Origin: Hyphomicrobiales bacterium
Lineage (GTDB): Bacteria > Pseudomonadota > Alphaproteobacteria > Rhizobiales > Beijerinckiaceae
Direction: 5' to 3'
Length of the DNA stretch: 56,608 nucleotides
Assembly: GCA_019247605.1 (NCBI GenBank)
Contig: JAFBAS010000052.1
Location: forward strand, 1-56,608
Shown here: positions 43,525-52,870 of the stretch, in pieces
Numbering within the stretch: the stretch's first letter is position 1
How the letters are laid out: every line of letters begins with the position of its first letter
Made by a program: the position numbers and the translations under genes
Notes under the pieces: model-generated
What the model was told of the DNA's origin: nothing
The model's input: the letters and a program-made list of their open reading frames with translations, nothing else
The model's database searches: none

Positions 43525-46319
43525 TGCCCCAACCGCTCGAGAAGCGCTGGCGCATGCACTTGATCGGCCTTGTAGTTGCCGGTGAGCGCGTACATCACGA
43601 GATTGACCCCGCCGCGCAACGCGTATTCATGTTGCCGCCGCCCGCCAGGAACGAGGGAGTAAAGTGCCTCGCCGCTCGGCCCGGAGGCCCAGCCGGCCGC
43701 AAAATCGTTCGAGGTGATGATGATCGGGGACACGTTGTCGCCGGCGCGTACAGGCTTGGCGCCATCGATGGGAGAAGGTGGCAAGGCTTCGATCCAGGTC
43801 CGGCCCGAGTCGTAGCGCCCCGGAAAATCCTCGATCAGGTAAAAAGACTTGGTGACGACATGGTCATGCGGCACCACTTCGAGCGGCGGCACTTCGATGG
43901 TGGCGAGTATCTGGCGCAAGGCGGCCGCTTCGGGCGTCGGGGGCCCATCCTGGCGCTCGATGAGCGCATCGCGCGTGTCGAAGATCACCGTCCCCCCGCT
44001 CTTCATGAAAGCGTCGAGATTGCGAATGGCCTTTTGCGACGGGCGTGGCCGATCCGCCACCATCGGCCAATAAAGGAGCGGATAGAAGGCGAGCTCGTCG
44101 TGCTCGAGATCGATCGCCGCGGGTGGGCCCGGCTCGAAAGCGGTGCGGCCGCGCAAGATCAACCCGAGTGAGGAAAGCCCTTGGCGGCTGACTTCGTCCA
44201 CGCGCGCGTCCCCGGTGACCACATAGGCGAGGCGGGTGGTCAAGGCGGGCTCGAGCGCCGCCGGAAGCTGATCGGCGGCGAGCGCGCGCTCGGGTTGAGC
44301 GCAGCCGAACGCCGTCACACCGCATGCAAACAGAGTGAGGATGGCGGCGCGCCCGGCGAAACGGCCCATCGACGTGAAGGCGCCCATCAGCCATGAGGTC
44401 GCCACGGCATCGATGAGGAACAACAGGAAGGCTGCGAGGAGGAAAGCGCCTCGCAGATCGGTGGCCTGGCGCAAGCCCAAATTCGCCTCCCGAAGACGCG
44501 GTAGGGAGACGCTGAGCGGGAGGATCTTATCCCCGGCGGCGAGCGCGTTCAACGCAATCGGCGCGGAAACATCGCCATAGAGGCCGGGCGGCGCCGCAGC
44601 ATCGGCGCGAGGCTTGCGAACTCGCGGCAAGGGAGCGACGTTGGTTGCGGCTGTCTTGAGCACGCCATAGCCGTCGAGCACCTGCAAGGGACGCGCCTCG
44701 GCCGGCAGATTGCCAGCCGTCTCGCCGGGCGCCGCGAAAGCCGCAAGATCGACGAGCCGATGCAACATCTCGACGAACAATCCCGAAAGCGGCAGGTTCG
44801 ACCAAGCGGGGTCGGCCGTGACATGAACGAGGACAAGCGTGCCGGCGCCGCGCCGTTCGGCGGTGACGATAGGCGTGCCGTCGGAAAGCGCCGCCCAGGT
44901 CTTGCGCGACAAGGCGCCGTCCTGCTCCGCGAGCAGTTGACGATCGACCGTGATCTCATCGGGTGTCTTCAATCCGGCAAACGGCGAATCGGGAGCGAAA
45001 GGCGCGAGCGTCTTCGGCGTATCCCAAGAGAGGACGCCGCCCAGCAGCCGGCCGCCCGCGCGAAGCCGAACGGGGGTGAGTTCGTCGGCAGGCGCCGCCG
45101 CGAGGCGCGTGCCCGCGAAGCGGATGATGACGCCGCCATCCGCCAGGAATTTGTCGAGCTTGCCGCGCGTCTCGGCGTCGAGCCCGCCGATATCGGCGAG
45201 CACGAGCACATTGGCGCCCTCGTCGATGAGCTTGGGCACCGCCGTTGCCGGCACTGTACGCATTTCGCGCACATCGGCGTAGGGAGAGAGCGCCTCGACG
45301 ACGTAATGGGCGGGCGACAACAAAGGCTGCGCCACATCCGCCGTTTCGCCGGTGATCACGCCGACGCGCTCTCGATGGGAGGCGTTGTCGAGAAGCACCA
45401 CGGCGCCGGCGGAACGCTCGCCCCCGATTTCGATACGAGCGATCTCGTTCAGGAGCTGGGTCGGCATGTCGAAGACGGCTTTGGTTTCACGAACATCGTT
45501 TCCCGAGAAGCTGAACCGCCTTTCTCCCATGGGGCGGCCCTTCGCGTCGAAGGCGCGCAGCGAACCTTCGTCCCGCCCATTCGGGCCGGCACGTACCACC
45601 GTGATCGCAAGCCCCTTGGCATCATGCACGGCGCCGGCGAGCGCGAGCGGGCTTGCGGCTTGCGATCGCACCAAGGTCAGGTCATGGCCTTGCAGCGCCT
45701 CGACGAGGCCAACCGCATGCGGATCGGCCGCGAGGTCGACATTGTCGCCGATCCACACCACCTCGGCATCCGGCGATTTGGCGAAGAAGCGTTGCAGGGC
45801 CTGAATGATGAGGCTGCGATCGGGCAGGAAGGGCGCGGGTGCGAGGGCTTGCAGACGCGACAACGCCGCATCCTGTGGCTCGAGCGTGATTTCGCGCGCC
45901 GGCTCGGCGGTCGAGATCAGCGCAACCGGCTGGGCGGCCCGCCCGGCTCGTTCGATCGCGTCCTTCGCGGCCACGACGCGGTCGGACCAGTCGGGCGCCG
46001 CCGGCCAGCCCCCGTCGATGATGACCAGGAGCTTGTGGCTGATCGCGCCGACGCCTCGCGTCGAATCGAAGCTGGGCCCGGCCAGCGCCAGGATGACCAG
46101 CGCCGCGATCGCCAGCCGCAAAAGCAAAAGCCACCAGGGGGTACGCGCCGGGCTTTCCTCGGCCGGCGCAAGATCGGCCGCGATGCGCAGCGGCGGAAAA
46201 CGGATCTCGCGCGGCTGGGGCGGCGTCACGCGCAAGATGAGCCAAAGGAGCGGCAAGGCGAGGAGCGCCGTGAGCACCGCCGGCGCCGAAAAGACGAGTG
46301 AGGCCAAGAAAGCCATCAT
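43521..46319 (-). CDS. BatA-like N-terminus, DUF4159 C-terminus membrane protein
   Basis: A 932-aa protein. The N-terminus (MMAFLASLVFSAPAVLTALL, LPLLWLILRVTPPQPREIRFP, then WWLLLLRLAIAALVILALAG) is the BatA aerotolerance-type double membrane anchor. A central extracytoplasmic part follows, then a membrane segment near AAFLLFLIDAVATSWLMGA. The C-terminus from TRLAYVVTGDARVDEVSRQG is DUF4159 (YPLLYWPM, MKSGGTVIFDTRDA). ATG 46319 overlaps the DUF58 stop (ATGA); the frame is open upstream inside that gene but lacks conserved sequence. Such proteins are encoded in moxR operons of Hyphomicrobiales; the role is unknown. Confidence 0.85.
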   Translation of the reverse strand: MMAFLASLVFSAPAVLTALLALPLLWLILRVTPPQPREIRFPPLRIAADLAPAEESPARTPWWLLLLRLAIAALVILALAGPSFDSTRGVGAISHKLLVIIDGGWPAAPDWSDRVVAAKDAIERAGRAAQPVALISTAEPAREITLEPQDAALSRLQALAPAPFLPDRSLIIQALQRFFAKSPDAEVVWIGDNVDLAADPHAVGLVEALQGHDLTLVRSQAASPLALAGAVHDAKGLAITVVRAGPNGRDEGSLRAFDAKGRPMGERRFSFSGNDVRETKAVFDMPTQLLNEIARIEIGGERSAGAVVLLDNASHRERVGVITGETADVAQPLLSPAHYVVEALSPYADVREMRTVPATAVPKLIDEGANVLVLADIGGLDAETRGKLDKFLADGGVIIRFAGTRLAAAPADELTPVRLRAGGRLLGGVLSWDTPKTLAPFAPDSPFAGLKTPDEITVDRQLLAEQDGALSRKTWAALSDGTPIVTAERRGAGTLVLVHVTADPAWSNLPLSGLFVEMLHRLVDLAAFAAPGETAGNLPAEARPLQVLDGYGVLKTAATNVAPLPRVRKPRADAAAPPGLYGDVSAPIALNALAAGDKILPLSVSLPRLREANLGLRQATDLRGAFLLAAFLLFLIDAVATSWLMGAFTSMGRFAGRAAILTLFACGVTAFGCAQPERALAADQLPAALEPALTTRLAYVVTGDARVDEVSRQGLSSLGLILRGRTAFEPGPPAAIDLEHDELAFYPLLYWPMVADRPRPSQKAIRNLDAFMKSGGTVIFDTRDALIERQDGPPTPEAAALRQILATIEVPPLEVVPHDHVVTKSFYLIEDFPGRYDSGRTWIEALPPSPIDGAKPVRAGDNVSPIIITSNDFAAGWASGPSGEALYSLVPGGRRQHEYALRGGVNLVMYALTGNYKADQVHAPALLERLGQ

Positions 46320-47272
46320 CCGGCCCTTGGCCCGATCGGCGCCGCGGGCGCGAAAGCACCCTCGTGACTTGCCATAGCAATGCGTCCGGCTAGCGAGATC
46401 AACGCCTCGGTCGCGGGGCGATCCGTGCGATGCAAGGCGAAGCTCCAGTTCAGGCGCCGGCACATGTCGGAAAGCGCGGCACGATGCCGCCGCAAGCGCT
46501 CGCGATAACGATCCCCAAAGGCGGCCGCATCTCCGACGCGCAATCGCATGCCGCGCTCATCCTCTGAGAGGAGCGCCTGCCCGGCGTAAGGAAAGACCTC
46601 CTCGGCCGGATCGGCGATCATGATCATATGGCCCCGCGCGCCGAGCCGTGCCATGGGTTCGATCGCGAGCGCGACTTCGCTTTCGGGCGCGAGGAAATCG
46701 CCGATGAGCACGGCTTCCGAACGCCGGTTGAGCATGACATTGCCCGGAATATCGCCATGAGCGCCCGCGTTCGTGCCAACGATCGCCTCGGCGAGGCGCT
46801 CGATGATGGCGCGGCTGGCGCTTGGCCGCGTGGCGCCGATCAGCCCGACCCGCTCACCGTTGCGCACGAGGATCTCGGCCGTCGCGAACATGAGGACGAG
46901 CGCACGATCCGCCTTTGCGACCGGCGCAAGATGCGATTTGAATTCCATCGAGCGCGAACGATCGGCCCAGAGCCAGAAGGTTTGCGCCCCCTCCCATTCG
47001 CGCTCGCGCACGAAAAGACGCTCTTCGCGCGCCGAGCGCCGCCAATCGACGAGAAGAGCCGCTTCGCCTGGAAGGAAGGGGCGGAATTGCCAGAAGCTTT
47101 CTCCGACCCCTGGCCGTCTGCGGCCATGTGCGCCCTGCACCACGCTCGCCGCGATGCGCCGCGCCTCGAGCCCGATGCGGGTCAGGCGTGCCGCGAGACG
47201 CTTCGCCTCGACGACTTGAGCACGGGCGCGCTCGGCGCCCGGATTTGCACTCGATCCCAGCTCTTGCGGCAT
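46316..47272 (-). CDS. DUF58 domain protein
   Basis: The 318-aa product contains the DUF58 signature block EFWQFRPFLPGEAALLVDWRRSA-type region (residues about 60-85; FRPFLPGEAALLVDWRRSAR). Following this is a von Willebrand A-like part (LWADRSRSMEFKS, with a metal-site-like DRSRS). No membrane segment is present. It lies 7 bp after moxR and overlaps the DUF4159 gene by 4 bp, so translation is coupled. DUF58 proteins are the usual partners of MoxR ATPases. Confidence 0.88.
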   Translation of the reverse strand: MPQELGSSANPGAERARAQVVEAKRLAARLTRIGLEARRIAASVVQGAHGRRRPGVGESFWQFRPFLPGEAALLVDWRRSAREERLFVREREWEGAQTFWLWADRSRSMEFKSHLAPVAKADRALVLMFATAEILVRNGERVGLIGATRPSASRAIIERLAEAIVGTNAGAHGDIPGNVMLNRRSEAVLIGDFLAPESEVALAIEPMARLGARGHMIMIADPAEEVFPYAGQALLSEDERGMRLRVGDAAAFGDRYRERLRRHRAALSDMCRRLNWSFALHRTDRPATEALISLAGRIAMASHEGAFAPAAPIGPRAG

Positions 47273-47279
47273 TCCCCGC

Positions 47280-48284
47280 TCAGATCCTCCCGATCAGACG
47301 CTCGATGACCGTGAGAGGCGTCTGATCTTGCGCACGCGCCTCGTAAGTGAGCGCGATGCGATGCTGCAAGACGGGCCTCGCCAAGGCCCGCACGTCGTCG
47401 AGCGAAGGGGCAAGGCGCCCGTCGATCAGCGCACGGGCGCGGGCGGCGAGCATGAGGGCCTGGCCGGCCCGCGGGCCGGGGCCCCAGAGCAATTTCTCGG
47501 CCACACCCTCCGCGCCGTCGCCTGGACGAGCGGCCCGCACCAGATCGAGAATGGCCTCAATCACGCTCTCGCCCACCGGAAGACGGCGCACGAGACGCTG
47601 GGCGGCGGCGAGGTCGTCGGCGCTCATCACAGGGGTGGCCTGCGCATCCAGCGGGCCGGTGGTCTCGATCAGGATGCGCCGCTCGGTTGACCGATCGGGA
47701 TGATGGATGTCGATTTGCAGCAAGAAGCGGTCGAGCTGCGCCTCCGGCAAAGGATATGTGCCCTCCTGCTCGATCGGATTTTGCGTCGCGAGCACATGGA
47801 AAGGTTGAGGCAGATCGTGACGAGCGCCGGCGACCGTCACATGCTGCTCCTGCATGGCTTGCAACAGGGCGGACTGAGTGCGCGGGCTTGCGCGGTTGAT
47901 CTCATCGGCCATCAGCAACTGGGTGAAGACGGGGCCCTGGATGAAACGGAAGGCGCGATGGCCTTCGACGGATTCCTCGAGGATCTCGGCGCCGAGAATA
48001 TCGGAAGGCATGAGGTCAGGCGTGAATTGCACGCGCTTGGTCGAGAGGCCGAGCACCACGCCCATGGTGTCGACGAGCTTGGTTTTGGCGAGGCCGGGCA
48101 CTCCGACCAGCAAGGCGTGGCCGCCCGCCAGCACGCTCGTCAGCGCGAGCTCGACCACCTCTTCCTGGCCGAAGACGATCTGGCCAATCGCGGCCTTGGC
48201 TTTCGCCGCGAGCGCGACCACGCTTTCGGCGCGCTGCAAAATAGCTTCGTCCATTGACGTCACGTGTTCGCTATCGAGCGGCAT
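47280..48284 (-). CDS. moxR: MoxR-family AAA+ ATPase
   Basis: A 334-aa AAA+ ATPase. Walker A is LLVGVPGLAKTKL, Walker B LLMADEINRASPRTQSALLQ, sensor 1 VLATQNPIEQEGTYPLPEAQ and sensor 2 AGQALMLAARARAL. It is the first gene of the four-gene operon moxR-DUF58-DUF4159-amidotransferase-like. MoxR ATPases are thought to act as chaperones that insert metals or activate von Willebrand proteins. An internal ATG at 48254 (MDEAILQ) is an alternative start. Confidence 0.92.
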   Translation of the reverse strand: MPLDSEHVTSMDEAILQRAESVVALAAKAKAAIGQIVFGQEEVVELALTSVLAGGHALLVGVPGLAKTKLVDTMGVVLGLSTKRVQFTPDLMPSDILGAEILEESVEGHRAFRFIQGPVFTQLLMADEINRASPRTQSALLQAMQEQHVTVAGARHDLPQPFHVLATQNPIEQEGTYPLPEAQLDRFLLQIDIHHPDRSTERRILIETTGPLDAQATPVMSADDLAAAQRLVRRLPVGESVIEAILDLVRAARPGDGAEGVAEKLLWGPGPRAGQALMLAARARALIDGRLAPSLDDVRALARPVLQHRIALTYEARAQDQTPLTVIERLIGRI

Positions 48285-48673
48285 GCGAAGAACTTTCTCT
48301 CGTCGACTTCAAGGCCCCCCGAGCCAGCCATTCTGGGCCGAGGCCCCAACTCTCACAAGACTCGTCGAACCCGGCTTTTATGCGGCGCGGTCGTAACGCA
48401 GGGAAAAACACAGAAACCATGAGCGAAAAAACATCGCCAGAAGACGAGCAAAACTCGTGCCGTTCCCGAACCTCGGGGAGACATGGCCCCACCGGCCCTC
48501 GGGGCCAATTCTGCCAGGCGGTCGCATCTCGAGAGCCAATCATGCTAGCTTACTTGTGAACTGCTGCGTCGTCTAATGAGTTCCCTGCATCTTGGACGCG
48601 CAGCACGTGCGTCCATACCGATTCGCGCACCGATCCCCATTCACCGCAGGGGCAAATCAAGGAAAGGTAAACG
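48285..48673. other. Divergent intergenic region moxR / glutathione transferase
   Basis: A 389-bp stretch between two divergently read genes. It should carry both promoters. The short ORFs here have no recognisable product. The part near 48395-48450 is richer in A. No operator or repeat was identified. Confidence 0.4.
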
Positions 48674-49369
48674 ATGGCGCTTCGCCTCTACGATCTCGCT
48701 GGCGCAGATCCGCAACGCCGTTTCAGCCCTTATTGCTGGCGCATTCGCATGGCTCTCGCCCACAAGGAGCTGCCGGTCGAGACCATCCCTTGGCGTTTCA
48801 CCGAAAAGGACGCGATCGCACCCTCGGGTCAAGGCCGCGTGCCGGTCCTCGTCGACGGTGAGCGTTGGATCGCCGATTCCTGGCCAATCGCTAATTATCT
48901 GGAGGATGCGCATGAGGCGCGCCCTTCGGTTTTTGGCGGCCCCTCCGGCCGCCGTCTGAGCCGCTTCTATTCATGTCTCGGCGACACCCTCGTCCTGGCC
49001 ATCTTCCCGTTCGTCGCTCTCGATATTCTCGACGTTCTGCACGAAAAGGATCGCGAGTATTTCCGCAAAACCCGCGAAGAACGTGTCGGAACGACGCTCG
49101 AGGCCTTCGTTGCCGATCGTGAGCAACGCTTGCCCCCATTCCGCGCAAGCTTGGCGCCGCTTCGCCTCACGCTCAAGGAACAGCCTTTCCTTGGCGGCGA
49201 GCGACCGCTCTATGCCGATTACGCGGTGTTTGGAGCGTTTCAATGGGCACGCTGCGTCAGCCCATTCGCGCTCCTTGCCGAAGACGACCCTGTGAGGTCC
49301 TGGCGCGATCGCCTGCTCGACGCCTTCGGGGGTCTCGCGCGCGGGGCGCCCGCGTTCGATAAAGCTTGA
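48674..49369 (+). CDS. Glutathione S-transferase, LigE-like
   Basis: The 231-aa product has a thioredoxin-like N-terminal GST domain: LYDLAGADPQRRFSPYCWRI, ALAHKELPVETIPWRFTEKD, GRVPVLVDGERWIADSWPIA. These blocks match the beta-aryl etherase LigE of Sphingobium more than housekeeping GSTs (SPYxWR, RVPVxVDxGEWxxDSW). The C-terminal helical domain has LGGERPLYADYAVFGAFQWA. AAAGG precedes the ATG. It would conjugate or cleave with glutathione; lignin ether cleavage is not implied without other lig genes. The pcaB/pcaD genes 6 kb downstream show aromatic catabolism in the strain. Confidence 0.82.
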   Translation: MALRLYDLAGADPQRRFSPYCWRIRMALAHKELPVETIPWRFTEKDAIAPSGQGRVPVLVDGERWIADSWPIANYLEDAHEARPSVFGGPSGRRLSRFYSCLGDTLVLAIFPFVALDILDVLHEKDREYFRKTREERVGTTLEAFVADREQRLPPFRASLAPLRLTLKEQPFLGGERPLYADYAVFGAFQWARCVSPFALLAEDDPVRSWRDRLLDAFGGLARGAPAFDKA

Positions 49370-49497
49370 GGCTCAGGCGGGGCGCGATCGGGGACCTGCA
49401 AGCTCCTCCCGTGAGCTTTCCCCTCTGAGGTGGCCTCTCGGGACCTCTCTTGGCTACTCACTTGGCGAGACCCCGGAAATCCGCCATCTATAAGCAC

Positions 49498-50100
49498 ATG
49501 CGCCGTGTCGCTCCCGAAATCGCAGATACGCTCTCCGGTTTGATCGCGGCGAGCGCTCGCAATGGCGAATTCGCGAAGCCTCGTCCGGTCGAGCGATGGG
49601 ATCCACCCTATTGCGGGGAGATCGACATGGTGATCCGCGCCGATGGAACCTGGTTCTACAACGGCTCGCCGATCGGCAGGGCCGCCTTAGTGCGGCTCTT
49701 CGCTTCGATCCTGCGCAAGGATAATGATCGTTTCGTGCTTGTGACGCCGGTCGAAAAGGTCGGTATCGAGGTCGAAGACGCTCCTTTCCTCGCGACCGCG
49801 ATGCGCCTGGACGAGACCACCGAGGGCGAGACATTGGTGTTCGAGACCAATGTGGGGGATGTGACGCGCGTCGGCACTTCTCATCCCTTGCGCTTCGAGA
49901 GAGGCGCCCATGCGGGTGTCAAACCTTACGTGCATGTGCGCGGCGGCCTCTGGGCACGCCTGACGCGCGCCCTCGCGCATGATCTCGTCGGCATTGCGGC
50001 CGAGCGCGAGCATGAGGGTCGAGCCTGGCTCGGCGTGACTTCGGGGGGAGTCTTTTTTCCCTTATGTCCGGCGAGCGAACTGGCGGAGGTCGGAGCGTGA
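49498..50100 (+). CDS. DUF1285 family protein
   Basis: A 200-aa conserved alphaproteobacterial protein. GEIDMVIRADGTWFYNGSPI, RLFASILRKDNDRFVLVTPV and EDAPFLATAMRLDET are the DUF1285 core. No catalytic motif or membrane segment is visible. ATG 49498 was chosen over the TTG at 49450 because it is the first ATG in the frame; the ribosome site is weak. It overlaps the Nudix gene by 37 bp and is the first gene of a block usually kept together in Hyphomicrobiales. Confidence 0.82.
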   Translation: MRRVAPEIADTLSGLIAASARNGEFAKPRPVERWDPPYCGEIDMVIRADGTWFYNGSPIGRAALVRLFASILRKDNDRFVLVTPVEKVGIEVEDAPFLATAMRLDETTEGETLVFETNVGDVTRVGTSHPLRFERGAHAGVKPYVHVRGGLWARLTRALAHDLVGIAAEREHEGRAWLGVTSGGVFFPLCPASELAEVGA

Positions 50101-50780
50101 GGCTCGATCCGACATTGCCTCCCCCATCGAGCGCAACGGCGCTGAGCGTGGAGGATTTCACCCGAAGGGCGGTGCAAAGCTTGTTGCCGCTCTCCGCTCT
50201 TGCGGCAGGAGACAAGGAGGCCGCGCCGCCAAAGAGCCGAGGCGACTATCGCCTCGACGATGCGCTTCCTTTCATCGCCGATCCTTCCGCGATTCGCCCG
50301 GCCGCCGTACTGATCCCGATCGTGGCGCGACGGGAGGCGACATTGCTGCTGACCGAGCGTGCGGCAGGGCTTGCCGTGCATGCGGGCCAGATCGCGTTTC
50401 CGGGCGGTAGGCTGGAACCGGGTGAAACGGCGCTTTCAGCCGCAATGCGGGAGGCACAAGAAGAAATCGGGCTTGCGCCCGAGCTCGTCTCGCCGCTCGG
50501 CGCGCTCGATCCCTACCTCACCGGCACGGGCTTTCGAGTGACGCCGATCGTCGCGCTCGTCGACCCCGCTTTCCATCTCGCTCCCAACCCTATCGAGGTC
50601 GCCCACGTGTTCGAGGCGCCGCTCGGCTTCCTCATGGATCCCGCAAATCATCAGATTCACTCCCGCGAGTTGCGCGGCCGGATGCGGCGCTTTTACGCGA
50701 TGCCCTGGGAGGGTCATTACATCTGGGGTGCAACCGCGGGAATGATCCGCATCCTTTACGAACGGGTCTATGGGCAATGA
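50064..50780 (+). CDS. nudL: Nudix hydrolase, CoA pyrophosphatase type
   Basis: A 238-aa Nudix enzyme. GGRLEPGETALSAAMREAQE followed by EIGL is a complete Nudix box (GX5EX7REUXEEXGU). HAGQIAFPGGR just before it and FYAMPWEGHYIWGATAGMIR near the end are typical of CoA pyrophosphatases (NudL/YeaB). It would hydrolyse CoA or its derivatives to phosphopantetheine and 3',5'-ADP. The ATG lies inside the DUF1285 gene and the stop overlaps the DUF6111 start (ATGA). Confidence 0.88.
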   Translation: MSGERTGGGRSVRLDPTLPPPSSATALSVEDFTRRAVQSLLPLSALAAGDKEAAPPKSRGDYRLDDALPFIADPSAIRPAAVLIPIVARREATLLLTERAAGLAVHAGQIAFPGGRLEPGETALSAAMREAQEEIGLAPELVSPLGALDPYLTGTGFRVTPIVALVDPAFHLAPNPIEVAHVFEAPLGFLMDPANHQIHSRELRGRMRRFYAMPWEGHYIWGATAGMIRILYERVYGQ

Positions 50781-51049
50781 TCCGATATGTCGACGAGCTC
50801 GGCCTGTTTCTCTTGCCGTTCGCGTTGTTCTTCATTTTCCTCGCCCTTTCGGGGCGCGAGATCTTCGCACCGGAACATTGGCGTGGCGCGCGTGGTTGGC
50901 TCGCGATCGCGGGAGTTGTTCTCGCGATCGCGGGGCTCGTGACACAGACGCTCCTTCTCGAGCGCCATGGCGGCATTTACCGCCCGGCGCGTCTCGAGAA
51001 TGGGCGCCTGGTGCCGGGGGGCTTCGACGCGCCGGCGGCGAAGCCCTGA
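50777..51049 (+). CDS. DUF6111 small membrane protein
   Basis: A 90-aa protein with two membrane segments (LFLLPFALFFIFLAL and GWLAIAGVVLAIAGLVTQTL). The remainder is short and basic (ERHGGIYRPARLENGRLVPG). It matches the DUF6111 family, always found next to nudL and cca in Hyphomicrobiales as far as I know. Its function is unknown. The start overlaps the nudL stop by 4 bp and cca begins 11 bp after its stop. Confidence 0.82.
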   Translation: MIRYVDELGLFLLPFALFFIFLALSGREIFAPEHWRGARGWLAIAGVVLAIAGLVTQTLLLERHGGIYRPARLENGRLVPGGFDAPAAKP

Positions 51050-51060
51050 CCGCGCGCGCG

Positions 51061-52311
51061 ATGGAAGCCGGCCCGAACATGGCCCTCGACCGACTGCTCG
51101 GCGACACCGACGTCGCGCAAGTGCTCGATGCGCTCAATGGAGAAGGAGAAGAGACACGCATCGTCGGCGGCGCCGTGCGCAACGCCCTGATGGGTTTGCC
51201 GGTTACCGAGATCGACCTCGCCTCGACAGCGTTGCCGAACGAGGTGACGCGCCGCGCCGAGGCTGCCGGCTTCAAGGCGGTGCCCACCGGGATCGAGTAC
51301 GGCACCGTGACCCTCGTGATGCGCGGGCGCCCCTTCGAAGTCACCACTTTGCGCGAAGACATCGAGACGGATGGTCGTCATGCGGTCGTGCGCTTCGGGC
51401 GAAACTTCGCGGCCGATGCGCTGCGCCGGGACTTCACCGTGAATGCCTTGTCGCTCGACCGTTCCGGCAAGGTGCACGACACGGTCGGCGGCTTGGCTGA
51501 TCTCGCGGCGAGGCGGGTGCGCTTCATCGGCGATGCGAAACAGCGCATCAAGGAGGATTACCTGCGCATCCTGCGTTTCTTCCGCTTTCACGCGAGCTAC
51601 GCGACGGGTCCGCTTGACCCGGACGGCTTCGAAGCGGCGATCCATTTGCGTGAGGGCTTGAGCTTTCTTTCGGCCGAAAGAGTGCGCAACGAGCTCCTCA
51701 AATTACTCAAAGCGCCTGGCGCCGCGGACACAGCAAAAGCGATGCTGGCCGGTGGATTTTGGTCGTTCATCCTGCCCGGCGTGCCTCATGTGGGTCGCTT
51801 CAGGTCCGCCATCGAAACCCAAGCATTTTTCTTCGAGATGGGCGGCGCCATGGCGCGTCTCGCAGCGCTCGGCGTGCTCACGAGCGAAGATGCGGCGCGC
51901 CTGCGCCAGCGCTTGCGCCTCTCCAATGCGGAATCCGCTCTGCTGGCAGGGGTAGCGGTTGTGCTCGAACGGCTTCATGGCACGTTGCGGGGCGAAGATG
52001 ATGCCGAAACAAAGCGAGAGATCGCCCGTCTGGTGCTCGACCACGGTGAGAAAAGGGTGCGCATAGCCGTCGCGATCGAAGTTTCGGAGCGGGATCGTGT
52101 GCGCGCCGAGGAACTCTCACGTTTTTCGAACACGATCCCGGCCTTTCCCTTGTCCGGCGCCGATCTGCTCAAGCGCGGCGTCACGGCAGGGCCGCAGATC
52201 GGGCGCCTCCTCGCGCAAATGCGCGAGGACTGGATCGGTGCCGGGTTTCCGCTCGAAAAGGCCGCTCTGGCATCAATCGTCGACCGTGCGACGCAACGCC
52301 GGACGTCGTAG
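51061..52311 (+). CDS. cca: CCA tRNA nucleotidyltransferase
   Basis: The 416-aa product is a class II tRNA nucleotidyltransferase or poly(A) polymerase-like enzyme. RIVGGAVRNALMGLPVTEID is the catalytic GG/DxD region, in which the first carboxylate is Glu (EID) rather than Asp. FGRNFAADALRRDFTVNAL and IKEDYLRILRFFRFHASY follow as motifs B and D. ATG 51061 begins the protein; the frame is open far upstream across nudL and DUF6111. It adds CCA to tRNA 3' ends in the cytosol. Confidence 0.9.
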   Translation: MEAGPNMALDRLLGDTDVAQVLDALNGEGEETRIVGGAVRNALMGLPVTEIDLASTALPNEVTRRAEAAGFKAVPTGIEYGTVTLVMRGRPFEVTTLREDIETDGRHAVVRFGRNFAADALRRDFTVNALSLDRSGKVHDTVGGLADLAARRVRFIGDAKQRIKEDYLRILRFFRFHASYATGPLDPDGFEAAIHLREGLSFLSAERVRNELLKLLKAPGAADTAKAMLAGGFWSFILPGVPHVGRFRSAIETQAFFFEMGGAMARLAALGVLTSEDAARLRQRLRLSNAESALLAGVAVVLERLHGTLRGEDDAETKREIARLVLDHGEKRVRIAVAIEVSERDRVRAEELSRFSNTIPAFPLSGADLLKRGVTAGPQIGRLLAQMREDWIGAGFPLEKAALASIVDRATQRRTS

Positions 52312-52388
52312 CTCCTCTTCACGCGCTTCGCAGCCCGATTCGCCAGCCTCTCTGAAAGCCGCTATCTTGTTCGGCAGGGTGAATTCCC

Positions 52389-52712
52389 ATGGATAAGCGC
52401 GAGCCCGCCAACCTTTTCGGCGCCAGCAAGAGCGAAGGCGACGCACGCGGCACGCCGCGCGATATCGCGCGTCGCTTGAAGAGCCGCTCGCAGTCGAGAG
52501 CCCGGGCCGACGCGCAAAGGGCGGCTTCCTCTCAAACCGACGGCTTTCTTCGTGAGACTTACGCGCTGCCCCGAGAAGAGGCCCGCGTCAGGGCCCGCGA
52601 TTGGTTTCGCCGCTATCCCAAGGCCGCCTATATGACGCGGGTGGAGAGCTGGCGCGAATTGCCCGACGGGCGAATCGAATTCACCATGCGCCGCCTTCCG
52701 ACCGCGGATTGA
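52389..52712 (+). CDS. Small conserved protein of unknown function
   Basis: A 107-aa basic, hydrophilic protein. The C-terminal half ([20 protein letters not shown], then [15 protein letters not shown]) looks conserved and folded, while the first half ([19 protein letters not shown]) is disordered. No domain is recognised. It is placed 77 bp after cca, on the same strand. Coding status rests on the length, codon use and apparent conservation in related genomes from memory. Confidence 0.6.
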   Translation: MDKREPANLFGASKSEGDARGTPRDIARRLKSRSQSRARADAQRAASSQTDGFLRETYALPREEARVRARDWFRRYPKAAYMTRVESWRELPDGRIEFTMRRLPTAD

Positions 52713-52870
52713 GCTCGCTCCCGCGCGGCTGCGCGGCATTGCGCGCCCAAAATTCCTTTTCGCGGCTCATCTTTCGTGGAACCAAAGCACCGCCTCGCGC
52801 GTATCGAGCCTGTGTGAAGACGCCAACCAATTCCGTCGATGCGCCTTTGGCTCCACGAGAGGTACGGATC

